The notes beneath the pieces are model-generated. The model had not been told where the DNA came from and made no database searches. It saw only the letters and a program-made list of their open reading frames with translations. This document shows, in pieces, positions 1 to 12,003 of a stretch of DNA of 64,000 nucleotides. The translations under genes were made by a program, and so were the position numbers. The DNA comes from Dastarcus helophoroides (lineage: Eukaryota > Arthropoda > Insecta > Coleoptera > Bothrideridae): contig CM053333.1 of NCBI GenBank assembly GCA_028583605.1, positions 24,965,302 to 25,029,301 on the forward strand, read 5' to 3'. Positions within the stretch are counted from its first letter, which is position 1. Every line of letters starts with the position of its first letter.

Positions 1-61
1 ACTGTTTTGAAATCTTAGGTCCGATCGGACGAGCGCAGCAGAGACCAGTGCCATGCTACTC

Positions 62-262
62 CTATGGACCGGCAGTAATCCACTAAGACAGAAGGAAAAA
101 TTTTCGCAAAATTCTAACTCTCTATACATTTTTAGTTTCTTTAAATCTCTGGTCCCATTGGGTCAGCGCGGCATAAGCCAGTGGATTGGTACTGGTCCCA
201 TAGAACCAGAAATCTCACAAAAATGAAAATTTAACATGAAACCAGCATTAATCCACTGGTCA
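62..262. repeat. inverted-repeat cluster around AATCCACT
   Basis: Segment 62-84 (CTATGGACCGGCAGTAATCC...) recurs in inverted, imperfect form at 180-203, and a third version (ATTAATCCACTGGTCACC) lies at about 246-263. The arms are around 24 bp with roughly four mismatches. It looks like the remains of a foldback or TIR element; no ends or target duplication can be fixed. The sequence around it (1-490) has no recognisable gene. Confidence 0.4.
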
Positions 263-490
263 CCCATGAAACCAACGCCGCAGTCAACGTGTTTAAGGAT
301 ATTAGGCACCTTTTAAAATTGCTATGAAGACTTACTTGGCCAGAATCAGTAAAAGAGATCCTTCTTCCGAGATTGGACCGTGTCAAGAACCAACTAAAGG
401 TGTTGACGGTTTTGCTCACCATCGCAGAAAGCTTCTTCAGGGACGTAAAAGACCAAATTCAAAACAAAAAAGCATGGTAACTCAAGATGT

Positions 491-588
491 CCTCTCTTTT
501 TTATGCAACATTTACTTCGAAAGAATTTTGCTTCTGGTATGAGAGAAGCAAAATTCTTTCGAAGTAAAAGTTGCATAAAAAAGAGAGG
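491..588. repeat. long near-perfect hairpin
   Basis: Arms 491-532 and about 546-588 are reverse complements over more than 40 bp (CCTCTCTTTTTTATGCAAC against GTTGCATAAAAAAGAGAGG) with few mismatches, and the loop is about 13 bases (GGTATGAGAG). Transcribed, it would form a stable stem. It could be a small foldback element or a small-RNA precursor; no other copy was noticed in the window. Confidence 0.6.
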
Positions 589-602
589 AGTAGAGTCCAC
601 AC

Positions 603-962
603 TAGAGATGGGTCGGTGGTGAATGATTTTTTCGAAAATAAAGAATCACTATATTGAATCAAAAGAATTAATTCAGTTCTCCAAAATGGTATTTATGATT
701 CATTTTGATATATTAGAATTCGGGCAAATTTCGATGCAGCAGGTCGTCGAGTATTGAGAAATAAAGTAATGACCTTTTTTTGCTTTGGTCGTCAAATTGT
801 ATTACGTAATATTGCGAAGAATTTGAGGCTATCAACTTTTTTTTGCTTGTCAAAGTTTTCTTAGGCAAGTGGATCAAATACAAACGAATTTTTGAAGAAT
901 GATTCTTTAAAAAAAAAGAATCAAATGAGTCGATTTACCTAAAAGAATCGAACTTCCCACTA
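603..962. mobile_element. possible hAT-like MITE
   Basis: The left end TAGAGATGGGTCGG and the inverted right end (reverse complement TAGTGGGAAGTTCGATTC) resemble the common hAT terminal pattern TAG-x-GxTGGGAA. The inside shows repeated AAGAATC/GATTCTTT motifs near both ends. No transposase is present. Flanks GTCCACAC and TTAGTCAA / TCAAACAC do not give a clean 8-bp duplication, so the exact ends and the assignment are uncertain. Confidence 0.35.
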
Positions 963-979
963 TTAGTCAAACACGGTAA

Positions 980-2910
980 ATGATGTCAACCATACCAGAG
1001 ACTCATCCACGAAAACTGTGGGAGAAAAAAACCACCGAAGTTGTTTTCAGACAACGCGCAGTCAGGAAGATTCTGCTCGAACTTGATACCTCGGAAACTT
1101 CTGGCCTTGATGGTAGCCCTGGTATAGTTCTTAAGAAGTGCGCTCCAGAGCTGACTCCTGTCCTAAGCAAATTGTTTATACTTTCTTACAACAAAGATGT
1201 ATTTCCCAACACCTGGAAATCTGCTAGGGTGCAGCCTGTCTTTAAAAAGGGAAAAAGGAATCTGGCTAACAACTATCGCGCTATATCTTGGTTCCCCATT
1301 AGATCTAAAGTGATGGAAAAGGTTATCAACATTGAGATTCCCAAATATCTGGAGGAGAATAGCATCATCTCGGACAGGCAATACGGTTTCAGACAACTAA
1401 GCACAACTGGCGATCTACTGGCATATGTTACTCATATCTGTAACTTAGCTGGAAAAACATGGTGATGCTAGGATTGTGGCATTGGATATGTCAAAGTCCT
1501 TTGACAGAATCTGGCATCGATCGCTTCTAGCCAAATTAGCATCTTATGGTCTTCCTCCTGGACTCTGTCATTTGATATCCAATTTTCTCGCTGACAGATC
1601 TCTTCAGGTCGTCGTCGATGGCATCTCATCCGAGACATTTGCGATTAATGCAGGAGTACCTCAGGGATCTGTCCTGTCTCCTATTCTGTTTCTGTTACAC
1701 ATAAACGATCTCTTAGCTTCAACTTCCAATCTAATATACAGTCACGCAGATGATAGTAGTCTGGTGTCATCTTTTTTCTCCGACAAACTATTATCCGTCG
1801 CTGCTTCAGATCGACTAAGGGAACACCAAATCAGATGATTATTCGGGATCTAGAAATCATTCGCGAATGGGGCTGGTCGATTTCAACGCTTCAAAAACTT
1901 AGGCCGCGGTTTTCTCTGACAAAACATCAAGAGATAATACAACAAACATACTAATGGACGGTAAAATTCTTCCGATGGAAGTCTAAAGGCGCAATTTTGA
2001 TCGAAAAGTTAAAGTTTCCAAAAAAATAATTGATTTCATAAATAATGTTGTGAAAATTTTGAATTGACAAACGGAATTTTTGTTTTAAATTTATGGTAAA
2101 GTTAAAATTGTGAAAAAGGAAAACTGGGAATTAAAAAAATGGGGAAAGAAAAATCTGGTGGACTTCAATGCTCTAAAAACTCAGGCAACGGTTTTCTATA
2201 AGAAAACATTAAGGGATAATGCAACAAACATACTAATGGACGGTAAAATCCTCCCGATGGGACCAAATCTGTTTATCCTAGAAGTGAATGGGAGCACTAA
2301 CTTCTCTTGGGACGATTATCTGCGATCATTGCCAAATCTGCCTCTCAGAAGCTTTTCTTTTTAGAGCTAAAAAGTCCTTCACTTCCCATCAGCTACTCAC
2401 ACTATACAAAGCTCAAGTAAGGCCAACACTAGAATTCTGGTCTCATGTTTGGAGTTTAGCCCCAAAGCACACTTTAGCTCTATTGGATTCAATTCAAAGA
2501 AGAGCGCTTCGACTAATTGATGACGAGAGCTTGACCGATTCTTTCGTAACATTAGAGCATAGGCGGATGGTTGGTGATGTATCTTTTTTCTACAAGTACT
2601 TTCATGGAAGGTGCTCACAAGAGCTAATAGTATTGATCCCCCAAGAGCAAAGTTTTTGAGGCATACAATACAGTCGGAGACAGCAAATTCCTGTGTGATC
2701 CAGCTTGACAATGAGGAGTTCTGTCTACGGGGGCTCTTTTTCTATAAAACTTCCAAGCTACTATGGAACTCGTTACCAAACGGAATTTTCCCCCTATCCT
2801 TGTTTAAGAAGGCGGTTCATCGCCATCTATCCTTGTTTCCGCATCCTACTCGCGGCGCTTTGAAGGCATAATAGGATTATCCGTTGCGACTGGATTAAAC
2901 ATAAAAAAAA
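980..2910 (+). pseudogene. non-LTR retrotransposon (LINE) reverse transcriptase, broken copy with 3' end
   Basis: 5'-truncated LINE with a decayed reverse transcriptase. One frame (980-1465) has the upstream RT region (VQPVFKKG...NNYRAIS, SDRQYGFRQ). After a frame change near 1465-1476 come motif A (ALDMSKSFDRIWH), motif B (NAGVPQGSVLSPILF) and a changed motif C, HADD instead of YADD/FADD. The C-terminal part continues in shifted frames (2288-2659 with LYKAQVRPTLEFWSHVWS; 2611-2871 with LWNSLPNG). The coding sequence is interrupted by about 160-175 bp of AT-rich DNA (1985-2155), and a segment of about 100 bp is present twice (1878-1984 and 2156-2262). The copy ends GGCATAATAGG... then A8 (2903-2910), the likely 3' tail. 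The style is Jockey-like, but the clade is not assigned firmly. It is inactive. Confidence 0.85.
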
Positions 2911-3070
2911 TCTTCTGAAGAAGATTTAACTGTCTTTAGAAGAAGATTTAAGAGTCTTCCGAAGAAGATTTAAGAATCTTCCGAAGAAGATTTAAGAATC
3001 TTTCGAAGAAGATTTAAGAATCTTCCGAAGAAGATTTAAGAATCTTCCGAAGAAAATTTAAGAATTTTCC
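2911..3070. repeat. 22-bp tandem repeat directly after the LINE tail
   Basis: About seven copies of a 22-bp unit (CTTCCGAAGAAGATTTAAGAAT). Each unit is partly self-complementary (AAGATT...AATCTT), so the array can fold. It starts where the LINE poly(A) ends, suggesting the tail seeded the array or the LINE landed beside it. Further right, 3071-4440 is unique-looking sequence with no gene I can support, and 4440-4670 is AT-rich with AAATTTTGA motifs. Confidence 0.8.
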
Positions 3071-4851
3071 ACATCCATGTGAAGTGTCAAAACTATTCCG
3101 GTTTGCAAAGGACTTGGAAAGTTCCTCATGAGGATCTCTAGAAAGGAGTCTTCCCCAGGTCTATGTTTCAGGATCTTCTTGGTTCCTTGGTTGGATTCGC
3201 GTCAAGGTAGATTGGTTCTTAGTGTCAGCCGTGAAGATGTTTTAAGTACTGAGTGACGAAATGTTGGAAAGCTAGCCTAAGGTGAGATTTTAACCCAGAA
3301 ACCAGAACATTCTTGACCTTAGACATTATTTGTTATTCGGTCACTATGCTCGACGGTTGTGGTTGATTTTTGGATGATTTATTTATGGTAATTTTCAAAC
3401 CGAGATTTTTGTGAAGAAAACTTAAACATCAGCTTGGAAGTAGAACCTTTAAATCATCAATTGATCCTAACTGTATAGTTCATTCAAAGTGTGTTAGAAT
3501 ATAAAATAATGATAAACGTAGGTGTAACTGTTCTTGGAAAGATATCTAATAATAAATAATCAAATATGCACTTTATGGTAAATCTAACAATAATTTGCAG
3601 CGAGATGAATATGAAAACGCAGTGAAAAACAGGTTCTCACTGCAAATTATACCTGAGTATGCTATGGAATGCAGTTTTTTGTTTGGCACACTTCGAGTAG
3701 GTTACGGATGAGATTCCTGTGTCATGTAATTACCTCTTTAGTTTAAAACGATATTAGGAATATTGGGTATGAAATTGACGTGAATATTAAAAAAAAATGT
3801 TGTCCTTGTAGGGTTCAACCATCACAAAGGCCAAACTATATGGAGGAACTCTTATTTACATTAAAGCGGGTCTAATATGAATCGCATTGTTATGTACTTT
3901 GACGCAAGATACAAACTGTGGCTTATCTTTTTGATTGTTTAAATGGAGGGTAGTAAACAGTGAGAGGAATGCCGATATAGATGAGAATGAAAGACAAAAG
4001 CAGGTTAGGTCTTTCTATACAGGTACCCGGAACAATGACTCTTGTACACTAACTTGTTCTTACTTCTATATACGAACAAAAGCCCTAAAACATTAGCCAA
4101 CCCGACGTTATAAATAGACTACGTTTTACACTTTAATAGAACGTGCTCACAACAACACGAGAGGGCATCACTTCAGAGATACTTGGAGAAATTATGAGAA
4201 GCTTTTAAAAAAAAGTTAACATTATCTATACTTCGCGTGGTAAGGGTCAATCATTAAAATTAACTTACTCCTGAAACTTAAAAAAAATACGATGTTCTTT
4301 AACATCGTTCTCAAAAGTCGACCTTTCAAGAAGATTATAAATCAAAAATTTCTTTTTCATTTTGAATCCTCACGGACTCGTCTTGAAATGCACTCAGTGG
4401 GCTCAGTGAAGCTAAAATAAATTTAGTACAAAGATTTTAAAAATCAAATTTCTCCAAATTTCGAAACAAAAATTGAAATTTGAGAAAAACTTCAAAATTT
4501 AGAAATAAACTGGATTATGTTTTCAAAATTACATTTTTTCTGCAATTTAAAAAATGATCGACTTTTAAAAAAAAATTGATCATTTCATAAAATTTTGTTT
4601 TCCAGAAATTTTGAGTTTTTGAAACTTTTTTTTGTCTACTCAAAATTTTGACTTTTTTCTCCCAAAGTCACTGACCATCATGCGTCTTGTTCAATGCCAT
4701 AGAGTCTATGGAATGTTAACAAGGCGCCTGCTGGCTGACCAGTGCCTTTGGGAAAGAAAAGTTAAAATTTTATGGAGAATGACCAGCGTGGTCGTGTCAA
4801 GGGTCTATTAATAACAATTTTGTAATTCTTAAATTCAGAGTTCCTGAGTTC

Positions 4852-4978
4852 CATTATTTAAGAATTGAAATACAAATCTTGTCCCCTGAAACCAAAAAAG
4901 ATTTTTTTCTTGGTTTCAGGGGACAGGATTTGTATTTCAATTTTTGAAGATAACCAAGGACCAAAATCATTATTTAAG
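4852..4978 (+). mobile_element. foldback element family A, short copy with 11-bp target duplication
   Basis: The body 4863-4967 is a hairpin: GAAATACAAATCTTGTCCCC... is followed by its inverse ...GGGGACAGGATTTGTATTTC, then the single-sided tail GAAGATAACCAAGGACCAAAAT. The 11-bp direct repeat CATTATTTAAG flanks it exactly (4852-4862 and 4968-4978). The inner arms containing the AACACAACAAAGG and GCGTTTCGA parts are deleted here. No coding capacity. Downstream, 4979-6188 is AT-rich DNA with TTCGA/AAATTTC motifs and no supported gene. Confidence 0.8.
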
Positions 4979-6188
4979 ATTTTTGAGGTCCGATGGAAAA
5001 GTTAGATTTTTATGTAAATAATTAAGTGGTAAATTTGGAAATTTTTTTATGAATATTACATTTTTTGACCTTATAAAACAATTAAACTAAATGGCCTCAA
5101 AACAAAAAATTGAAAATTTAAATGGCGGTCAAAGTGTCAAGATCATTTAGGTGTACTTCACTCGAGGTAAAATTTGAAGATTATCAACGATAATTCGCGA
5201 AATATTTTTATGCTTTCTCGGCCTATTCCGACTGAATTTTTTTTATTAACATATTTTTACCAGTTAGCGTCTACATAAATATTTTGTTATGATACAAGAT
5301 TGTCATACTGGTTTATTACTTTATGTAAGATTTATAGCGTTATGCAATGCTTTGGCAATTTAATTTATTCAATAAATTAACTGTGAATTTTATGCAATAG
5401 TTCCCCCCATTCTGATTCACAATCACTGAGACCAAAATGTCGTTTCACAAAATCTAAATATTTCCTCTTTTAACAAGAAAGTAAAAATCCACAAAAAAAA
5501 ATTTACGTATTTAGAAATGCTGATAAAAATAATTCTTCAAGACTTCAACTTTTTTCCTGAAATTTCTGGATTATCAAAATTCCAATAAAAAGCAGCCAAA
5601 ATTTCTTTGGAAATTTCTATTCGTTTCTTAAAATTTGAGTTTTTCTCTTGAAATTTTGACTTAAACCCAACTTTTTCTGACATAAGTCATCTGACGAGGT
5701 CTTTGTTTTCTTATGGCTCATGCAGCCAAGCAGTTTTTCTCGAAATTTCTACTTTTACTTCCAAATGTGTGTTTTTTCAAAAATTCATAATTTTTCTTGA
5801 AATTTCTCTCAAAACTGGTCTTTATTTCGAAATCCTGGCTTTCTTCCTAAAATTCAAGTTTTCTCCAAACATTTTACTTGCCTTAGGGCAATTTTTTATA
5901 ATTTTCGACTGAATAAATTCTCTTTTTCATTTTGGAATTTGGTGTCTGAAAATTCTGTTTTTTTTTAACAATTCGATCTTTGGAACATTTTGAGCTGATT
6001 TGAATTCTCCATCTTTTTTTTGAAATTTCTTCTTTTGTGTTCAAATTTGATTTTTATGTCAAAATTCGATCTTTTTTAATATGGGCATAACCAACTTGTT
6101 GTGAGGCAAAGTGCTTATGTCATCTAGCCCTTGTAGTCAAGAAAAAAAATATAACAGATTTATGTAAACATTATTCATTTTATTTCGA

Positions 6189-7348
<1,160 letters not shown>

Positions 7349-7676
7349 AAAAGAAGAAAAGTATATATCTAATTGGTGCTCTTGTTTAAAACTTTGAATT
7401 GAAAATTTCTCAAAATCTTTCAATGTTTTTCAAAATGTTTCAATATTTTTCAAAATTTGGCATTTTCCAATCTTTTGGAATTTTATCTTAAAATTCGAGC
7501 ACTCGTATTCCTAACAATTTTGAATTTTTCTCGAAATTCGTCATTTTCCCAAAATATGGAATTCATTCTTAAAATTTGTTTATTTGTTCAAAATTAGACC
7601 GAAATTGTAGTAAAAATATAAACATTTTGACAGAATATTTGTAAGAAATTTTGGGAAATATTTCTAAATTTAACTA

Positions 7677-8706
7677 ATGTTGCCAAAATTTTGGTGGAAC
7701 GGACTGGTCCTTGGTTATTTAAAAAATTGAAATACAAATCTTGTCCCCTGAGACCAAGAAAGATTAAAAAACACAACAAAGGTAGCTCTAACGCGTTTTG
7801 ACAGCCAAGCTATCATCTCCAGAGAGATACTGAGTCTCACAGTCTCACATTATCTCTCTGAAGAGGATGGCTTCGTTGTCGAAACGCGTTAGAGCAACCT
7901 TTGTTGTGTTTTTTATTCTTCCTTGGTTTCAGGGCACAAGATTTGTATTTTTACTGAGTCTCACAGTATCTCTCTGAAGAGGATGACTTCGTTGTCGAAA
8001 CACGTTAGAGCAACCTTTGTTGTGTTTTTTATTCTTTTTTGGTTTCAGGGCACAAGATTTGTATTTTTACCGAGTCTCACAGTCTCACAGTATCTCTCTG
8101 AAGAGGATGACTTCGTTGTCGAAACACGTTAGAGCAACCTTTGTTGTGTTTTTTATTCTTTTTTGGTTTCAGGGCACAAGATTTGTATTTTTACCGAGTC
8201 TCACAGTCTCACCGTATCTCTCTGAAGAGGATGACTTCGTTGTCGAAACACGTTAGAGCAACCTTTGTTGTGTTTTTTATTCTTTTTTGGTTTCAGGGCA
8301 CAAGATTTGTATTTTTACCGAGTCTCACAGTCTCACAGTATCTCTCTGAAGAGGATGACTTCGTTGTCGAAACACGTTAGAGCAACCTTTGTTGTGTTTT
8401 TTATTCTTTTTTGGTTTCAGGGCACAAGATTTGTATTTTTACCGAGTCTCACAGTCTCACCGTATCTCTCTGAAGAGGATGACTTCGTTGTCGAAACACG
8501 TTAGAGCAACCTTTGTTGTGTTTTTTATTCTTTTTTTGGTTTCAGGGCACAAGATTTGTATTTTTACCGAGTCTCACAGTCTCACAGTATCTCTCTGAAG
8601 AGGATGACTTCGTTGTCGAAACACGTTAGAGCAACCTTTGTTGTGTTTTTTATTCTTTTTTGGTTTCAGGGCACAAGATTTGTATTTCAATTTTTATGTT
8701 GCCAAA
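7677..8706 (-). mobile_element. foldback element family A with internal 124-bp tandem array
   Basis: The direct repeat ATGTTGCCAAA flanks the element at 7677-7687 and 8696-8706. The left end is ATTTTGGTGGAACGGACTGG and the right end is GATTTGTATTTCAATTTTT, the same two ends as the other family members. Between them the distal arm has been amplified: GGTTTCAGGGCACAAGATTT occurs at 7925, 8041, 8165, 8289, 8413, 8538 and 8662, giving spacings of 116, 124, 124, 124, 125 and 124. Identical repeated reading frames here are artefacts of the array. The stretch before it (7349-7676) is AT-rich with nothing recognised. Confidence 0.85.
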
Positions 8707-9189
8707 TTTCAGAGTTAATCAAAAATATAAAAATATAAGAATTCTAAGAAAAATACTTTCCTAAATTTTGACTTTAAATCTTAAAATTAGTTTTTTTAAT
8801 ACAAAACAAAAAATATTTCAATAAAATATTTGTTTACAAATTGAGACAAAAATACATATTTCTTACAAAAACCTTTTTCTCGAAATTTGAAGACTAGGAT
8901 GTCAAAATACTATTTTTGAAAATTTATACTTTTTTAAAATTCGACTTTTTTTAAATTCGACTTTTTTTACATTCGACTTCTTTTGAAATTCGATTTTTTT
9001 TAAATTCGACTTTTTCTGGAAACTTCAGATTTCTTCATAAAAGTTCGAAAATAGATTTAATACTTCAAAATTTGGACCGTTTTTCCAAATTTCGACATTT
9101 TTTCCAAAATTTAGCTTTTAGTTTCGATTTCTGTTTCAGATTTGATTGGTATTTCAGTCTTTTATATTCCCTAAAATTAATCGGACTCT

Positions 9190-9365
9190 TGTTGTTAGGG
9201 TTCCATACCTTAAGGGGGAAAAGTGAACACTCTGGTGTTCGTCCGTTCTTCCGTCCGTCCGTCCGTCCGTCCGTCCGTCCGTCCGTCCGTCCGTCCGTCC
9301 GCCTGTCCGTCCAAAGAACCAAAAAATTTGGCACAGGATCTTGATGACCCTCGCAAATATCACCA
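9190..9365. repeat. (GTCC)n microsatellite within a dispersed-repeat context
   Basis: A GTCC tetranucleotide run of about 70 bp (9241-9312) is preceded by TTAGGGTTCCATACCTTAAG and followed by AAAGAACC...TGATGACCCTCGC. From general knowledge, a TTAGGGTTCC(G/A)TACC motif followed by a GTCY-type tetranucleotide run is a recurrent arrangement in invertebrate dispersed repeats, so this may be the end of a non-autonomous element. That link is inference. 8707-9189 and 9366-9734 are AT-rich and otherwise featureless. Confidence 0.6.
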
Positions 9366-9734
9366 GTTAACAAAAATTGTATTAAAATGGGGAGTTTAAT
9401 GTAGACTTTCCAAATTTTAGAAAAAGACTTCAGCATAAATGTAAAACTTTGGGTGAGTCAAAAAGAAAATCAATTTAAAAAACTTCGAAACGTTTCCTCT
9501 GTTTCTGCTTTTTTTTCAAAATGTCACTCCTTCAATTTTCACAGATTTTTTTTCCAAATTTTCAACTCTAAATTGGTTTCTACTTTAAAACCTAAATGAT
9601 TAATTCGTTTACCCAGAAATATTGACAAATTTTAAATTTTTTCTTCCAAATTGTCTATATATTTGGTTTCAATTGCTTTAAGAATTGTTTTTCAAATTTC
9701 CACTTTAGATTTTTGCTAAAATGTTGCTTTGACA

Positions 9735-10735
9735 TTTTTTTAATTCTTAGTTTTTTTTTTCACAATTTTAACTTTACCATAAATTGAAAACAAAAATTTG
9801 GTTTGTCAATTCAAAATTTTAAGAACAGTATTTTTGAAATCAATTATTTTTTTGGAAACTTTAACTTTTCGATCAAAATTGCGCCTTTAGACTTCCACCG
9901 GAAGAATTTTACCGTCCATTAGTATGTTTGTTGTATTATCCCTTGATGTTTTCTTAGAGAAAACCGTGGCCTAAGTTTTTGAAGCGTTGAAGTTGACTAG
10001 CCCCATTCCCGAATGATTTCTAGATCCCGATTAATCATCTGATTTGGTGTTCCCTTAGTCGATCTAAAGCAGCGACCGATAATAGTTTGGCGGAGAAAAA
10101 AGATGACACCAGACTACTATCATCTGCGTGGTTGTATATAGGATTGGAAGTTGAAGCTAAGAGATCGTTTATGTGTAACAGAAACAGAGTACGGGACAGA
10201 TCCCTGAGGCACCCCTGCATTAATCGCAAATGTCTCGGATGAGATGCCATCGACGGCGACCTGAAGAGATCTGTCAGCGAGAAAATTGGTTATCAAATGG
10301 CAGAGTCCAGGAGGAAGACCATAAGATGCTAATTTGGTGAGAAGGAATCGGTGCCAGATTCTGTCAAAGGCCTTTGAGGTATCCAATGCCATAATCCTAG
10401 CCTCGCCATGTTTTTCCAGCTCAGTTACAGATATGAGTAACATATGCCAGTAGATCGCCAGTTGAGCGTATTGCCTGTTCGAGATGTTCTATTCTCCTCC
10501 AAATATTTGAGAATCTCAATGTTTATAACCTTTTCCATCACTTTAGATCTAATGGGCAATAAAGATATAGGGCGATAGTTGTTAGCCAGATTCCTTTTCC
10601 CCTTTTAAGGGACAGGCTGCACCCTAGCAGATTTCCAGATGTTAAAGGAATACATCTTTGTTGTAAGAGAGTGAGTGTGAACAATTTGCTTAGGACAGGA
10701 GTCAACTCTGGAGCACACTTCTAAGAACAATAGAA
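9735..10735 (-). pseudogene. non-LTR retrotransposon RT fragment, inverted partner of the 1-2.1 kb copy
   Basis: On the minus strand this repeats the RT core of the LINE at 980-2910: motif A ALDTSKAFDRIWH, motif B NAGVPQGSV, then a frameshift and the changed motif C NHADD. Beyond the coding part it continues (9897 down to 9735) into the same AT-rich block that interrupts the first copy (1985-2140; GTCTAAAGGCGCAATTTTGA in both). The two loci therefore share a chimeric junction, not only LINE sequence. It is truncated at both ends and has no 3' tail. 10736-11580 to its right is AT-rich, unique-looking and without a supported gene. Confidence 0.8.
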
Positions 10736-11598
10736 CAATAGCAAAATTTTTATAAAGAATATATTAATACATAATTAAAACTCAACAATCCAGTCACTAA
10801 GGGGGTGAAAGAAGGTATTAAAAATAGTAGCAGAAAGTAATAAAAGTTGTATAAGCAAGAAGGTTATGTAAAAATTAGATGAATAAATTAACTAAATACG
10901 TAGATTTTGAAAATTCAACCCCTTAATAGTAGAGGGGTCTCCACGGAAAAATAGGAAAGTATTTCTTGACTAAAATTCTTACTCAAAGAGAAGGAATATT
11001 CAGGTTAATATGGAACAATTAATTGAGTTCGCAGATCCCATTGTAATTTAATTAATTAACTAATTAATATACCAAAAATGTTTACTGTCAATTTTTGAAC
11101 AAAATATTGATTTCTAGAAATTTTTCACAATTATTGGTCCGAGCTGAACGAATAATTTTTTTAAAAACTCCTTTGAGTTGGATTTTATTTAATTTGCAGG
11201 TAATTAAGAAAATCTTCCCGCATTTATACAGATTTATACAGAAAGACACCGCGTCTTTAACAATTACTTATTTGAAATGCTAATCTCAAGAATGTGTGAA
11301 TAATATATCCAAAAAATAAAGGATTCAGTTTTTTCTTTCAATTTATTGACGTTCTGACATGTTTTTTTTGTCTTTTTATGAGACATCTATTTAAATATTT
11401 TGTGTATGTTTAATAGTAAGTAAATAAAAGAAAATTGAAAATACCACTATGTTGTGGACCTGCAGTTCTCTCTGAAACAGAAAAATCGATTAGTTCCTTT
11501 GCCTAAAAAAATCGCTCTCAAAAAAATTGTCTAAGATATAAATTGAACATGATGCGAACACATTTAATCTCTATTAATAAAATTCAAGTGTCTAAGTG

Positions 11599-12003
11599 TC
11601 TGTCTGTCTGTCAGTCAGTCTGTCTGTTAGTCAGTCTGTCTGTCAGTCAGTCTGTCTGTCAGTCAATCTGTCTGTTAGTCAGTCAGTCAGTCAGTCAGTC
11701 TGCCTGTCAGTCAGTCAGTCTGTCTGGCAGTCAGTCAGTCAGTCAGTCAGTCAGTCAGTCAGTCAGTCAGTCAGTCAGTCAGTCAGTCAGTCAGTCAGTC
11801 AGTCAGTCAGTCAGTCAGTCAGTCAGTCAGTCAGTCAGTCAGTCAGTCAGTCAGTCAGTCAGTCAGTCAGTCAGTCAGTCAGTCAGTCAGTCAGTCAGTC
11901 AGTCAGTCAGTCAGTCAGTCAGTCAGTCAGTCAGTCAGTCAGTCAGTCAGTCAGTCAGTTAGTCAGTCAGTCTGCCTGTCGGTCTATCGATCTGTCTGTC
12001 GAT
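11599..12003. repeat. (AGTC)n microsatellite, about 58 pure units in a longer degenerate run
   Basis: The pure AGTC run is at 11729-11959, with interrupted AGTC/TGTC runs on both sides. Because 4 and 3 share no factor and no stop arises, every forward frame reads as Ser-Gln-Ser-Val repeats; these are not proteins. Right of it, 12004-12858 is AT-rich intron-like sequence with no recognised feature. Confidence 0.95.

Noticed and set aside
7923..8738. Family of repeated 69-79 residue hydrophobic proteins
   Set aside because: They are the same frame repeated every 124 bp in the tandem array within a foldback element.
9065..9436. Frames with Arg-Pro-Ser-Val or Asp-Gly-Arg-Thr runs
   Set aside because: They come from the GTCC microsatellite on either strand.
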